Below are positions 27,137 to 36,257 of a DNA stretch of 64,000 bases, piece by piece. The notes beneath the pieces are model-generated. The model searched no databases. It was not told the DNA's origin and saw nothing but the letters and a program-made list of their open reading frames with translations. How positions within the stretch are numbered: the first letter of the stretch is position 1; each line of letters begins with the position of its first letter. Made by a program: the position numbers and the translations under genes. Source of the stretch: Vibrio chagasii (GTDB lineage: Bacteria; Pseudomonadota; Gammaproteobacteria; Enterobacterales; Vibrionaceae); contig NZ_AP025466.1 of assembly GCF_024347355.1 (NCBI RefSeq), positions 1,612,001-1,676,000 of the forward strand, given 5' to 3'.

Positions 27137-27703
27137 ATGAAAAGTCTTTCTGCCCTCACCATACTATTAGCTCTCAATATATTGTCTTTCTCTGTATACG
27201 CGAGTGAAAGCTGGTGGCTGCGAACCGTGTTTAATACGAGTCCCTCTCAGCCTAGTTCCCAGCACTATATTAACGACATAGATTTAATGGATTGTGGCGA
27301 AATCGAAGGCACTCATTTGTGCAGTGACCTAACGCAGTATTACGATCTTGATGTGTATGTAGAGTTAGACTTAAGAGAATCAAGTGTTGAAGCCGTTCGT
27401 TTCACCCTGCCATATTCCAAATTAAGTTATACCAAACTTCAAGCTTACCTACGCCAAGATGGTTTTGCGCTCAGTTCAATTCGTATTGGGGAAGATGAGT
27501 TCGATGTTGTGAGCCAACTTGAGCAGGCAGAAAGGGAAGGAGTAAGTGCTGACATCGTGGACAAGCGGTTGATCGAGTTTATGAATGGTTCGCACAACTC
27601 TTTGGAGCAAATAAGCCGGTGGAATGTCCCTAATGTTGAATCACCTTGGGTTGAGCTCATCAATGACGGTGCGAGTCTGACCGTGGAACTTAATCGCTTT
27701 TAA
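27137..27703 (+). CDS. Exported protein of unknown function
   Basis: A 188-residue protein with a clear signal peptide (1-22, ending SVYAS). The mature part begins ESWWLRTVFNTSPSQPSSQHY. Two cysteines (CGEIEGTHLC) ten residues apart could form a disulfide in the periplasm. No family is recognised. The C-terminal half has an acidic helix (VVSQLEQAEREGVSADIVDKR). It is a lone gene, divergent from the M3 peptidase. Confidence 0.58.
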   Translation: MKSLSALTILLALNILSFSVYASESWWLRTVFNTSPSQPSSQHYINDIDLMDCGEIEGTHLCSDLTQYYDLDVYVELDLRESSVEAVRFTLPYSKLSYTKLQAYLRQDGFALSSIRIGEDEFDVVSQLEQAEREGVSADIVDKRLIEFMNGSHNSLEQISRWNVPNVESPWVELINDGASLTVELNRF

Positions 27704-27920
27704 TCACTCAAATTTATAGAAAGTGTTATTTTTCATTCGAGTAAACCACCTTTTTCGTAGAACGCCTGAGAGCCAGACAGCAAGCTATTATTGATTTGAG
27801 TGTTGGTTTTTCTGTTGCTCTCACAGTTTTAGCAAGCGTTTACCTTTGCCATTTGTTAAACGTTGAGCCCTCGGTAAAACGAGCATAGGATACGCTCAGT
27901 ATTGATAAAGGAGACAACCC

Positions 27921-28829
27921 ATGGTTGCAAAAGTAACGATAGCGCCACAAGGCCCAGAAGTATCTGAGCTGGTGCAAGGATACTGGCGTACAGCAGAGTG
28001 GGGCATGACCCCGAAACAACGTCTAGCTTTCCTTAAGCAACACATAGATCTTGGTATCACAACGGTGGATCATGCAGACATCTATGGTAACTACCAATGT
28101 GAAAAGTTGTTTGGTGAGGCACTCGCACTAGAGCCAGGCCTTCGTGACGAGATTCAAATTGTCACCAAGTGCGATATCAACCTGTGTGGTGACCACACTC
28201 CTGAGCGTAAGATCAATCACTACGACACCAGCGCACAGCATATCTACCAATCAGTAAATAACTCATTAGAGCGTCTAGGCGTTCACGATATCGATGTGCT
28301 GCTGATTCACCGTCCTGATGTATTGATGGATGCTGATGAAGTGGCGGAAGCGTTCGCTGAGCTGCACAAAGTCGGTAAAGTTAAACACTTTGGTGTTTCT
28401 AATTTTTCGCCACGACAGTTCGAGCTACTGCAATCTCGACTGGGCAAACCTTTGGTGACTAACCAAGTTGAAATCAACCCATTTAATTTCGACGTTGCCC
28501 ATGATGGCACGCTTGATCAGCTGCAAATGAACCGCACTCGTCCAATGGCGTGGTCTTGCCTAGGTGGCGGTAGCATCTTCAGTGGTGATTCTGCACAAGC
28601 GGTTCGCGTTCGTGAAGAGCTTGAGGCGATTCGTTTAGAAGTGGGTGCTGATAGCATTGATCAAGTCATCTACGCGTGGGTACGTCGTTTACCGTCTAAT
28701 CCTATTGCGATTATTGGCTCTGGTAAGATTGAACGCGTTAAGACAGCTGTTGATACACTGAAAATTGAACTGACTCGCGAGCAATGGTATCGCGTGTGGG
28801 TGGCTTCTAAAGGTCACGGTGTGCCATAG
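27921..28829 (+). CDS. ydhF: YdhF-like NADPH-dependent aldo/keto reductase
   Basis: A 302-residue TIM-barrel oxidoreductase. The stretches VTIAPQGPEVSELVQGYWR, TTVDHADIYGNYQCEKLFGEAL, LLIHRPDVLMDADEVAEAF, FGVSNFSPRQFELLQSRL and RPMAWSCLGGG line up closely with E. coli YdhF from memory. The active-site tyrosine (DIYGNY) and the catalytic histidine (LIHRPD) are present. The physiological substrate is unknown. AAGGAG precedes the ATG well, and a terminator follows immediately. Confidence 0.86.
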   Translation: MVAKVTIAPQGPEVSELVQGYWRTAEWGMTPKQRLAFLKQHIDLGITTVDHADIYGNYQCEKLFGEALALEPGLRDEIQIVTKCDINLCGDHTPERKINHYDTSAQHIYQSVNNSLERLGVHDIDVLLIHRPDVLMDADEVAEAFAELHKVGKVKHFGVSNFSPRQFELLQSRLGKPLVTNQVEINPFNFDVAHDGTLDQLQMNRTRPMAWSCLGGGSIFSGDSAQAVRVREELEAIRLEVGADSIDQVIYAWVRRLPSNPIAIIGSGKIERVKTAVDTLKIELTREQWYRVWVASKGHGVP

Positions 28830-28850
28830 AAAGTAATTCATATAGAAGCG

Positions 28851-28878
28851 AAAGCCAGCTAAGAAAGCTGGCTTTTTT
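28851..28878 (+). terminator. Terminator of ydhF
   Basis: AAAGCCAGCT pairs with AGCTGGCTTT around a five-base loop, followed by a run of T residues. Confidence 0.85.
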
Positions 28879-28977
28879 GTGTTCGCATAACCTATTTCTT
28901 CAAAACTGTGATTAAGGTGGAATAATTTTCAAAAACACTCATAATGCACTCTGTTTTTCACCAGTTGGATAATTCCA

Positions 28978-30357
28978 TTGAGCACTTCAAAATTCTCTTC
29001 AATCGCCCTTAAACCTGAGCTTCTGCATACGTTGGATTCTCTTGGTTATACTGAAATGACGCCGATCCAAGCGTTAAGTCTTCCTACTATCCTAAATGGC
29101 AAGGACGTTATCGGTCAGGGTAAAACGGGTTCAGGTAAAACAGCTGCTTTTGGTTTAGGCGTGCTACAAAACCTGCGCGTTAAGCGTTTCCGTGTTCAGT
29201 CTTTAGTGTTATGTCCGACTCGTGAACTGGCAGACCAAGTAGCAAAAGAGATTCGCACTCTTGCTCGTGGCATTCACAATATTAAAGTGCTGACACTGTG
29301 TGGTGGTATGCCAATGGGGCCACAAATTGGCTCACTAGAGCATGGCGCACACATTTTAGTCGGTACTCCTGGTCGTATTCTTGATCACTTGGAGAAAGGC
29401 CGCATTGACCTATCTGAGCTGAACACGCTGGTATTAGATGAAGCGGATCGCATGCTAGAGATGGGCTTTCAAGACGCGTTGGATGCAGTTATCGATGCAG
29501 CACCAAAAGATCGTCAGACTCTTCTGTTTAGTGCAACCTTCCCTAAACAAATTAAATCAGTTGCTGACCGCATCATGCGTAACCCAGAAATGGTGAAAGT
29601 TGAATCGACGCACGATCACTCGAGCATTCAGCAGCACTTCTACAAGCTTGAAGGTTCTGAGGCTCGTGACGATGCTCTAGAGTTGTTGTTACTTCATCAT
29701 CAACCAGAATCAGCGGTTGTGTTCTGTAACACGAAGAAAGAAGTACAGAACGTGACTGACGAACTAAGCCACCGCGGCTTTAGCGTTATCGAGCTGCATG
29801 GTGATATGGAGCAGCGTGAACGTGACCAAGCTTTGGTCCAGTTCTCAAACAAAACCATCTCGATTCTAGTGGCGACAGATGTTGCGGCTCGTGGTCTAGA
29901 TGTTGATAACCTAGATGCAGTATTCAACTTCGAGTTATCTCGCGACCCTGAAGTTCACGTACACCGAATTGGTCGTACAGGTCGTGCTGGTAGCAAAGGC
30001 GTCGCTATTAGTTTCTTTAGCGAAAAAGAGATGTACCGTGTTGCTCAAATTGATGAGTACATGGACATGCCGATTGAGCCATCTGAGTTACCGGCAAAAC
30101 CAATTGCTAAGCCTTACTACTCAAACATGGTAACCATCCAGATTGATGGTGGTAAGAAAGCTAAACTTCGTGCGGGTGATATTCTTGGTGCATTGACTGG
30201 TCAAGGTGGTATCGATGGTAAATCAGTAGGTAAGATCAACTTGTTTGCAATGCGTGCTTACGTTGCTGTAGAACGCTCTGTCGCTAAAAAAGCACTGAAC
30301 AAGATCGAATCAGGTAAAATGAAGGGTCGTCAATTCCGCGCCCGAATTCTGAAGTAA
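28978..30357 (+). CDS. dbpA: DbpA, ATP-dependent 23S-rRNA-linked DEAD-box helicase
   Basis: A 459-residue helicase starting at a TTG. Motifs in order: the Q motif (MTPIQALSLP), GKTGSGKTAAFG (I), PTRELADQV (Ia), LDEADRMLEMGF (II, DEAD), FSATFPKQ (III), VATDVAARGLDVD (V) and HRIGRTGRAGS (VI). The C-terminal 75 residues (VTIQIDGGKKAKLRAGDILGALTG...) form the DbpA RNA-binding domain that recognises hairpin 92 of 23S rRNA, which sets it apart from other DEAD-box proteins. It acts in late 50S subunit assembly. Confidence 0.93.
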   Translation: MSTSKFSSIALKPELLHTLDSLGYTEMTPIQALSLPTILNGKDVIGQGKTGSGKTAAFGLGVLQNLRVKRFRVQSLVLCPTRELADQVAKEIRTLARGIHNIKVLTLCGGMPMGPQIGSLEHGAHILVGTPGRILDHLEKGRIDLSELNTLVLDEADRMLEMGFQDALDAVIDAAPKDRQTLLFSATFPKQIKSVADRIMRNPEMVKVESTHDHSSIQQHFYKLEGSEARDDALELLLLHHQPESAVVFCNTKKEVQNVTDELSHRGFSVIELHGDMEQRERDQALVQFSNKTISILVATDVAARGLDVDNLDAVFNFELSRDPEVHVHRIGRTGRAGSKGVAISFFSEKEMYRVAQIDEYMDMPIEPSELPAKPIAKPYYSNMVTIQIDGGKKAKLRAGDILGALTGQGGIDGKSVGKINLFAMRAYVAVERSVAKKALNKIESGKMKGRQFRARILK

Positions 30358-30370
30358 TTCGAGATTCTAG

Positions 30371-30411
30371 CCCTTTACTGTCACGTTAAGCGCGGTGCAG
30401 TAAAGGGTCTT
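30371..30411 (+). terminator. Terminator after dbpA
   Basis: CCCTTTACTG at 30371-30380 pairs with CAGTAAAGGG at 30398-30407 across a GC-rich loop, followed by TCTTT. The T run is imperfect. Confidence 0.55.
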
Positions 30412-30462
30412 TCAAAATGGGTTGGTCTATTGACCCATTATATAAAACGATTAACTAGCTCT

Positions 30463-30636
30463 CTATTCATCAGGTCTTATCGAATAAAGGTCATTAAGAT
30501 GTTTCCCTTCGTTAAGATACCAAGTCATCGCTTCTTGTCGGTTGCTTGCTAATATTGTGATGGTGGTTACTTTCCCATCGTCAAAATAGCAAAGCTCGTA
30601 TTCTAACGCGCTGGTATTTTCAGGAATTGCGGCCAT
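30463..30636 (-). CDS. 57-residue small protein
   Basis: A short leftward frame starting MAAIPENTSALEYELCYFDD and ending LNDLYSIRPDE. GAGGGA lies about six bases before the ATG, which is good for a gene this short. The sequence reads as a small alpha/beta fold with a beta pair (LEYELCYF, VTTITIL) and a helix (SNRQEAMTWYLNEG), with normal Vibrio codon use. It is convergent with dbpA. The function is unknown. Confidence 0.6.
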   Translation of the reverse strand: MAAIPENTSALEYELCYFDDGKVTTITILASNRQEAMTWYLNEGKHLNDLYSIRPDE

Positions 30637-30913
30637 AAGCTTCCCTCACAAATACTGTTCATTCGATACTCATTTAAAGTGTGCAGCTATTTCCAACTTG
30701 CATTTCAAATAAGCAAAAAAGCCGAATAATATCACTGCTAACAATAGGTTTTATTTTAATCATTTGTCGAAATGGCTTATTTGGCAAGGCTAAGTCTCAA
30801 TTTATCTGAAAGTTTTACGAGAACTTGCTTTTATAGCTAATGTTATAAGATCAAGAGTAAATCTATCTTGTCGTTTGGGTTTACTGATTAGTAATAGGCT
30901 GTGAGAGGGTGTA

Positions 30914-31750
30914 ATGAGAAAATGCCGTTGGTTACTTCTATTGGTCTGTTTCCTATTTGTTGGGTGTGGAACTAAATTCGCTTATAACAACATCAGTTGG
31001 TTTGCGGTGAGTTACATAGAAGACTTTGTTTCTCTATCCAATAGCCAAGAGTCTGAGTTAGAGGCTCGTTTAGACTCTCTTCAAGCATGGCACAAAGAAA
31101 CTCAGCTGCCGCTTTACATTGAACAGCTACAAATGCTGCAAAATATGCGTCGTTCAGAGTTGAACTCCGCTTTTATTGTTGAGCAAAGTGAACAAATAAA
31201 GAGTCACATTCGAACCATCGTTAATAAATTCTCTCCTGACATTTACGCGTTAAGTATGCAGCTTAACCCTAAGCAGGATAGAGAGTTCTTAAGCAACTTT
31301 AGAAAAAAGCAGCAAGAGTTTTACGAAGAGAGATTGTCTTTGAATGATGATGATTCTAGAGAGCGATATCGCGAGCGAATAGAGGAAAGACTTGAGCGAT
31401 GGTTAGGATCGGTATCAAAAGAACAACAACAGATCATTGTGGCTTGGTCTCAAGAGTGGATAAATACCAATAATAGCTGGCGAGAGTATCAAAATAATAC
31501 TTATCAAGATCTCACTCTACTGATGGAAAAGAAGAGTGACTTGCACATCTCTCAGCCGATTATTATGAAGTTGCTTTTGAACAATGAGTCTTATTACCCA
31601 GACGGTTTGGAATCTCAACTTAACAAGAATATGCAGATATCCGCCAAGTTTTTAGTGGATATCGCAGCGGTAAGTAGTGATAAGCAATGGTCTTATTTCA
31701 TGCATGAATTAGAGAGCCTTGCGTCAACATTGATTACCTTGCAAGAGTAG
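30914..31750 (+). CDS. DUF6279-family lipoprotein
   Basis: A 278-residue lipoprotein. The signal ends in the lipobox FVGC at residues 15-18, and the next residue is G rather than D, so transport to the outer membrane is likely. The mature part is almost entirely helical and highly charged, with a run of short helices (DSRERYRERIEERLERW). The start FAYNNISWFAVSYIEDFVSLSNSQ is typical of DUF6279 proteins, whose role is unknown. A terminator follows. Confidence 0.8.
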   Translation: MRKCRWLLLLVCFLFVGCGTKFAYNNISWFAVSYIEDFVSLSNSQESELEARLDSLQAWHKETQLPLYIEQLQMLQNMRRSELNSAFIVEQSEQIKSHIRTIVNKFSPDIYALSMQLNPKQDREFLSNFRKKQQEFYEERLSLNDDDSRERYRERIEERLERWLGSVSKEQQQIIVAWSQEWINTNNSWREYQNNTYQDLTLLMEKKSDLHISQPIIMKLLLNNESYYPDGLESQLNKNMQISAKFLVDIAAVSSDKQWSYFMHELESLASTLITLQE

Positions 31751-31778
31751 GGCGCAAGTAAGCCTTGCCAATAAAAGA

Positions 31779-31810
31779 AAAGGCTACTCTAGAAATATAG
31801 AGCAGCCTTT
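31779..31810. terminator. Bidirectional terminator
   Basis: AAAGGCTACTCTA pairs with TAGAGCAGCCTTT with one mismatch. It lies between the convergent lipoprotein and exonuclease genes. Confidence 0.65.
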
Positions 31811-31836
31811 ACTTATTCTAATTATTGCGAATGCAC

Positions 31837-32460
31837 TTAACCTCGGTTGCTCATCAGGAGCTTTGGAATTGCACCTTTGGCTGTCTTCGATATTTTCTGC
31901 ATCAACTGGAAGCTAGGTTGATATATACCGTGGTCACTCTGCAGCTCATCAATCATTAATAACCATAGTCTTGCTGTCATTTCTGAATCGGCTAACGCTC
32001 TGTGGAAAGTACCATCGTTGTCGATACTCTTGAAACGCACAAGGTCACCTAACTTATGAGTTGGTGCGTCTTGGATAAGGCGGCGAGCGATCAGCATTGA
32101 GCATGCAAATTGTCCATTGTAATCACGACCAATATTATCTAACTCTGCATCAAGAAAGCGCTTATCAAATGAGGCATTATGAGCGACTAGTTGGCTGTCT
32201 TGAATGAAGTCTGCAAATTCATCCATGACTTCTCCGCAGCTTGCAGCACTGCTTAACATACGATTAGTGATTCCGGTATAGCCTTCAATGAACCCGCTCA
32301 CGCGAAATCCCGGGTTCATCAGTTGTTGAAAGGTGTCGACCACTTCGCCGTTAACGAGTTTTACGGCACCAATTTCTATCGCTCGATCGCCCATATTTGG
32401 GGACAAGCCAGTGGTTTCGAAATCGAGAACGATAACGGAGTCTGCGGAGTGTGGAGCCAT
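31837..32460 (-). CDS. DnaQ-like DEDDh 3'-5' exonuclease
   Basis: A 207-residue exonuclease. All three motifs are present: ExoI VLDFETTGLSP near 10-20, ExoII HNASFDKRFLDAEL near 95-108 and ExoIII HRALADSEMTARL near 150-162. The DEDDh residues needed for two-metal catalysis are intact. It looks like the stand-alone PolC/DnaQ-like proteins of unknown task, distinct from the polymerase III epsilon subunit (about 240 residues). It is 70 bases downstream of the PPC gene and may share its transcript. Confidence 0.82.
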   Translation of the reverse strand: MAPHSADSVIVLDFETTGLSPNMGDRAIEIGAVKLVNGEVVDTFQQLMNPGFRVSGFIEGYTGITNRMLSSAASCGEVMDEFADFIQDSQLVAHNASFDKRFLDAELDNIGRDYNGQFACSMLIARRLIQDAPTHKLGDLVRFKSIDNDGTFHRALADSEMTARLWLLMIDELQSDHGIYQPSFQLMQKISKTAKGAIPKLLMSNRG

Positions 32461-32530
32461 GGTGTTTCCTAATAACTGTTTATCTGTATCGCTTTATATA
32501 AGCGTTGGTATTGCCTTCGGTGTAGCCAGC

Positions 32531-32935
32531 TTATTGTGGGTTATCACTGATAGTGAGCTCAGTGTAACCTGTCGAATCATCATACTCTCTGCTGAAGGTC
32601 AAGGTATCGTAGCGATGAAGAATCAATTCAGCGGTGGTTGCGATGATGGTTCCTTCAAGTAAATGACCACCAATCACATCGCCATTCTCATCAGCTAGCG
32701 AAATGTGAACGTGCTGGTGGTTCGGCGTTAGTGTTGCCATGACAGACACAATTTCGAACGGTGCTTGAATTAACTTTGTGTGGTTTGCGTTTGCCAAGCG
32801 AATATTGAGTTGGGAAACGCAGCCCACACAAGATGCAATAGAGCCCGCTGCGACGTTATGTTTGGTCACTAGCTTTTGTAGCTCAAGCTTTAAGTCTTGG
32901 CCTCGGGTTAATCGTGTTGCAATTGGGGTGATCAT
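32531..32935 (-). CDS. PPC (DUF296) domain protein
   Basis: A 134-residue protein consisting of one PPC domain, the trimeric fold named after plant and prokaryote conserved proteins. The stretch AAGSIASCVGCVSQLNIRLAN and the following HVHISLADENGDVIGGHLL are typical. In plants this domain follows AT-hooks; single-domain bacterial members have no proven role. The frame opens at 32971, but GAGGGAAGG directly precedes the ATG at 32935, so this is the start. Confidence 0.8.
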   Translation of the reverse strand: MITPIATRLTRGQDLKLELQKLVTKHNVAAGSIASCVGCVSQLNIRLANANHTKLIQAPFEIVSVMATLTPNHQHVHISLADENGDVIGGHLLEGTIIATTAELILHRYDTLTFSREYDDSTGYTELTISDNPQ

Positions 32936-32967
32936 TGCCTTCCCTCTAACTCTCACTGGTTTACAGA

Positions 32968-33000
32968 ACAAAACGAAGCCTTAGTTGGCTTCGTTTTGTC
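32968..33000. terminator. Bidirectional terminator beyond rhlE
   Basis: ACAAAACGAAGCC pairs perfectly with GGCTTCGTTTTGT around the loop TTAGTT. It lies between rhlE and the PPC gene. Confidence 0.8.
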
Positions 33001-33043
33001 ATAATTTGGCAATACGCTGTGGCTTGAAATCAAGCTCGGTTAA

Positions 33044-34249
33044 TTACTTGCCTTCTTTTTCTTGCTGTTCTCTTTTCTTCTTAGGAACAAAGTTCAGCAC
33101 CGAAATAGGCACTTCTTTACGTGGTTCGAAACCTTCAACCACGCGGCGTTCAATCAAGTGACCAAGGCGCTTTTCAATAATGCATAGGTTCTTGAAGTTG
33201 TCTTTTGATAAGAAAGAGATCGCTTCACCTGTTGCATCAGCACGGCCTGTACGACCAATACGGTGAACGTAGTCGTCTGCTGGGAAAGGCATATCGTAGT
33301 TAACAACACGTGGTAGGTTATCGATATCAATACCACGTGCAGCAACGCCCGTTGCCACTAGGAACTTAAGGTGACCTTTCTTAAAGTCCGCTAAGATCTT
33401 TTCACGAATCGCTTGGCTACGTCCACTGTGGAACGCTTCAGCTTGAATGCCACGTTTCTCAAGTTGAGCAACCAATTTTGCTGCACCATGCTTGGTTTCG
33501 ATGAAGATAAGCGCTTGATCCCAGTTACCTTCAGTAATCATGTGGCTCAGTAGTGCCGATTTACGGTCTTTATCTACTGTTACTAGCCATTGCTCAATGT
33601 TCGCTTTCGAAGCGTCTGTCTTGGCAATTGAAATCTCTTCAGCATCACTGATAGCACTCTTCGCTAGTGCACGAACCGGTGTAGAAAGCGTTGCTGAGAA
33701 CAGCAGGTTTTGCACATCTTGCGGTAAGCGAGCGATGATCTTGTTGATGTCTTCGATGAAGCCCATGTCTAGCATACGGTCTGCTTCATCCAGTACTAAC
33801 ACTTCAACCTCATCAAAGTGAACCGCGCGCTGTCCGTACATATCGATCAAACGTCCCGGTGTTGCCACAAGAATATCAACACCTTCAATCAGACGATCTT
33901 TTTGATGTTGGTAAGAGACGCCACCGTACATCGCTAGTGACGTTAAGTTTAAGAACTTTGCGTACTTCTTGATGTTTTGCTCAACCTGAACCGCCAATTC
34001 ACGCGTAGGTGTAAGGATCACCGCACGGATGCGTTTCTTACGTTGCGTTTCACCTTTGCTTAGCATTTCTAAGATAGGGAGAACAAAGCTCGCAGTTTTA
34101 CCTGTACCCGTTTGTGCTGCCGCAATAAGGTTCTTACCAGAAAGTACAATCGGAATTGCTTTTTCTTGAATAGAGGTTGGCTTTTCGTAGCCTTGTTTTA
34201 CAACGGCTTTAACAATAGGTGAGCTTAATCCAAGCTTGGAAAATGGCAT
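33044..34249 (-). CDS. rhlE: RhlE-type DEAD-box RNA helicase
   Basis: A 401-residue helicase. Motifs: F-x-LGLSSPIVKAVVKQGYEKPT (Q motif), AAQTGTGKTASFVLPIL (I), PTRELAVQV (Ia), LDEADRMLDMGF (II), FSATLSTPV (III), VATGVAARGIDIDNLP (V) and HRIGRTGRAD (VI). The tail is short and basic (KKKREQQEKEGK), as in RhlE, which acts in ribosome maturation and mRNA turnover. Subfamily calls among short-tailed DEAD proteins are imprecise. The 348-base gap upstream (34250-34597) belongs to the two divergent promoters. Confidence 0.83.
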   Translation of the reverse strand: MPFSKLGLSSPIVKAVVKQGYEKPTSIQEKAIPIVLSGKNLIAAAQTGTGKTASFVLPILEMLSKGETQRKKRIRAVILTPTRELAVQVEQNIKKYAKFLNLTSLAMYGGVSYQHQKDRLIEGVDILVATPGRLIDMYGQRAVHFDEVEVLVLDEADRMLDMGFIEDINKIIARLPQDVQNLLFSATLSTPVRALAKSAISDAEEISIAKTDASKANIEQWLVTVDKDRKSALLSHMITEGNWDQALIFIETKHGAAKLVAQLEKRGIQAEAFHSGRSQAIREKILADFKKGHLKFLVATGVAARGIDIDNLPRVVNYDMPFPADDYVHRIGRTGRADATGEAISFLSKDNFKNLCIIEKRLGHLIERRVVEGFEPRKEVPISVLNFVPKKKREQQEKEGK

Positions 34250-34597
34250 AAGTTTCTCGGTATGATTTGGCTAAATAGCGATGGAAAGGTTCAACAATCT
34301 TATACAAGGATAAGATTAATGGCGGCATTCTACCATGTTGCTTGTTTATCGCTAGTATCAAACGCTTTTAGCTCTATCAGTGTTAAGTAAATGGTAACTA
34401 ATCAGCAGTGGAATTCTCTCGGTCACTTTACATTACCTTAACTGAGCATATGTGCTAAACCAAAGCCTATTGTTAGTTCACAAGTAAAAGTTATGTTATT
34501 CATTTGTCTAGAAATAGCCTTGCTCAAAGTGATTCATACCTTATAATCCGGGCATATTACAGTCATAAGAAACTATTATTTTAGCTAGGATACTTTT
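34250..34597. other. Divergent intergenic region between rhlE and the D-threonine-aldolase-like gene
   Basis: A 348-base region, AT-rich and without a gene. It contains the promoter listed at 34520-34547; a leftward promoter for rhlE is expected but not clearly visible. Confidence 0.5.
34520..34547 (+). promoter_or_regulatory. Sigma-70 promoter of the D-threonine-aldolase-like gene
   Basis: TTGCTC at 34520-34525 and a perfect TATAAT at 34542-34547 are separated by 16 bases, about 50 bases ahead of the start codon. Confidence 0.65.
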
Positions 34598-35704
34598 ATG
34601 GATATCAGTCATTTAGATACTCCTTCATTGATCGCGGATCTTAACGCAATGAGTATTAATATTCAGTTGATGCAGGAACGCATTAACGATTTAGGATTAG
34701 TTCTTCGTCCTCATACCAAAGCACACAAAATTCCTGCTGTTGCACAAATGCAAATAGACGCGGGAGCGCAGGGTATTTGTGTGGCCAAATTAGGCGAAGC
34801 GGAAGTGATGGCACAAGGTGGTATAAAGGATATTCTCATAACCACGCCTATTGCGGGGCAAAAGAAGATTCAGCGTTTAATCACTCTACATCAAGGTCAT
34901 CCTGACGCCCGTTTTATTCAGGTGATTGACGATCATTATCATGTTGTAGAAATCGCCAAAGCCGCATCAGCGGCAAATATTTGTATTGAGCTGATGATAG
35001 AGGTTGAATGCGGTCAGCAGCGATGTGGTGTTCAGGTTGGTGACGATTTAGTGGAGCTTATCCAAGCGATTCAAATTACGGATGGCGTTAGCTATGCCGG
35101 AGTCCAAGCTTATAGCGGACACTTACAACATGTTAAGGGGTACTGTTCGCGAAATGAGCAGGCGAGATCTGTTGTGGTGCCTTTGTTTGATTTCATTAGA
35201 TCTACTTTAGAGCCTAAAGGTATGGCTCCTCAGATAATTAGCGGAGGAGGAACTGGGACATACACTGCCTATCAAGGATTGGGGTACAGTGAAATCCAAG
35301 CCGGTTCGTATCTTTTTATGGATGCGGCTTATCTTGCAATTGGAGACGAAACCAATACAACCAAAAATCAGCAATTTTCTCCAGCCCTCAAAGTGCTAAG
35401 CACCGTGATTAGTCAGCCAACGCCTTCGCGTACCGTGATTGATGCAGGGATGAAATGTCTTTCTATTGATCTTGGCATGCCTATTGTTGAAGGTCGTGAA
35501 GGAGTAAGGTATCAAACTGGCGGGGATGAACACGGTATCCTTCATCATGAAGAAGGTTGCGAGATTTTTGAACTTGGACAGCAAGTTATTCTGTTGCCAA
35601 GCCACTGTGATACGACATTGAATAATTTCGATACTTTGTATGCCGTACAAGATGGAAAAGTGGTCTCCCAGTGGACAATAAAAGGGCGTGGCCGCTCAGA
35701 TTAA
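34598..35704 (+). CDS. Fold-type III PLP enzyme, D-threonine aldolase / D-serine dehydratase-like
   Basis: A 368-residue DSD1-family enzyme with an alanine-racemase-like N-terminal barrel and a C-terminal beta domain. RPHTKAHKIP near 37-46 holds the PLP lysine (K41), and GGGTGTYT is the phosphate-binding loop. The metal pair H336/D338 in SHCD is the family signature for a divalent ion. Expected reaction: cleavage of beta-hydroxy D-amino acids or dehydration of D-serine; the exact substrate cannot be told. It is the last gene before the AT-rich accessory block. Confidence 0.83.
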   Translation: MDISHLDTPSLIADLNAMSINIQLMQERINDLGLVLRPHTKAHKIPAVAQMQIDAGAQGICVAKLGEAEVMAQGGIKDILITTPIAGQKKIQRLITLHQGHPDARFIQVIDDHYHVVEIAKAASAANICIELMIEVECGQQRCGVQVGDDLVELIQAIQITDGVSYAGVQAYSGHLQHVKGYCSRNEQARSVVVPLFDFIRSTLEPKGMAPQIISGGGTGTYTAYQGLGYSEIQAGSYLFMDAAYLAIGDETNTTKNQQFSPALKVLSTVISQPTPSRTVIDAGMKCLSIDLGMPIVEGREGVRYQTGGDEHGILHHEEGCEIFELGQQVILLPSHCDTTLNNFDTLYAVQDGKVVSQWTIKGRGRSD

Positions 35705-36257
35705 CATGTCTTAATAATCGTTTGGAACGTCTGAACAGCAACCTAAAAAGCAGTTTGTATAATGAAAACTCTATTATTTTACTTAGTACTTACTGCTATT
35801 TTTATGAAATGGTTTAATTTGATTTTCAGAAAGAGTTATAAATAAGTATTAATATGAAACGAAACTTTTGCTACTTACCTACAACATAATTACACCTTAA
35901 ACTGATACTACTATCACCTTCTTTTTTTATGGAGTAATAGTTGGTGACATAATTTTATTTAACTGTTAGTGTTTTATTTTTCGTGCTTTTGAGCATGTTG
36001 GCAACCCTCCTTTATCTACATAATCCTCCTATATTTATTATCTTATCTTGCCAATCTTATACGTTGTAGTGATTTAGCATGAAGTGTTTAAAATTTATGG
36101 GAAATTAGCCTTGTGTTATAGCCCTCTTTTTTATCTGGTTTCTATGGTCAGGCTTTTTGGGTAGTTATAATTTTTGATGCACATTAATAACAAGTATTAA
36201 TAAGTGTTGGAAAGTGAATAAAGAGTTTTAAATGTTTTTATAGCTTTATGGAGAATT
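35705..36257. other. AT-rich non-coding flank of the accessory block
   Basis: A 553-base stretch of very AT-rich DNA without a supported gene. The longest short frame (35762 onward, 27 codons, hydrophobic) has no convincing start signal. ATTAATAA is repeated at 36183-36190 and 36196-36203, 13 bases apart, about 60 bases before the next start codon. Low GC here contrasts with both flanks and marks the edge of probably acquired DNA. Confidence 0.55.

Noticed and set aside
35762..35845. A 27-codon hydrophobic frame after the D-threonine-aldolase-like gene
   Set aside because: It looks like a stray signal-type stretch without a start signal or terminator.
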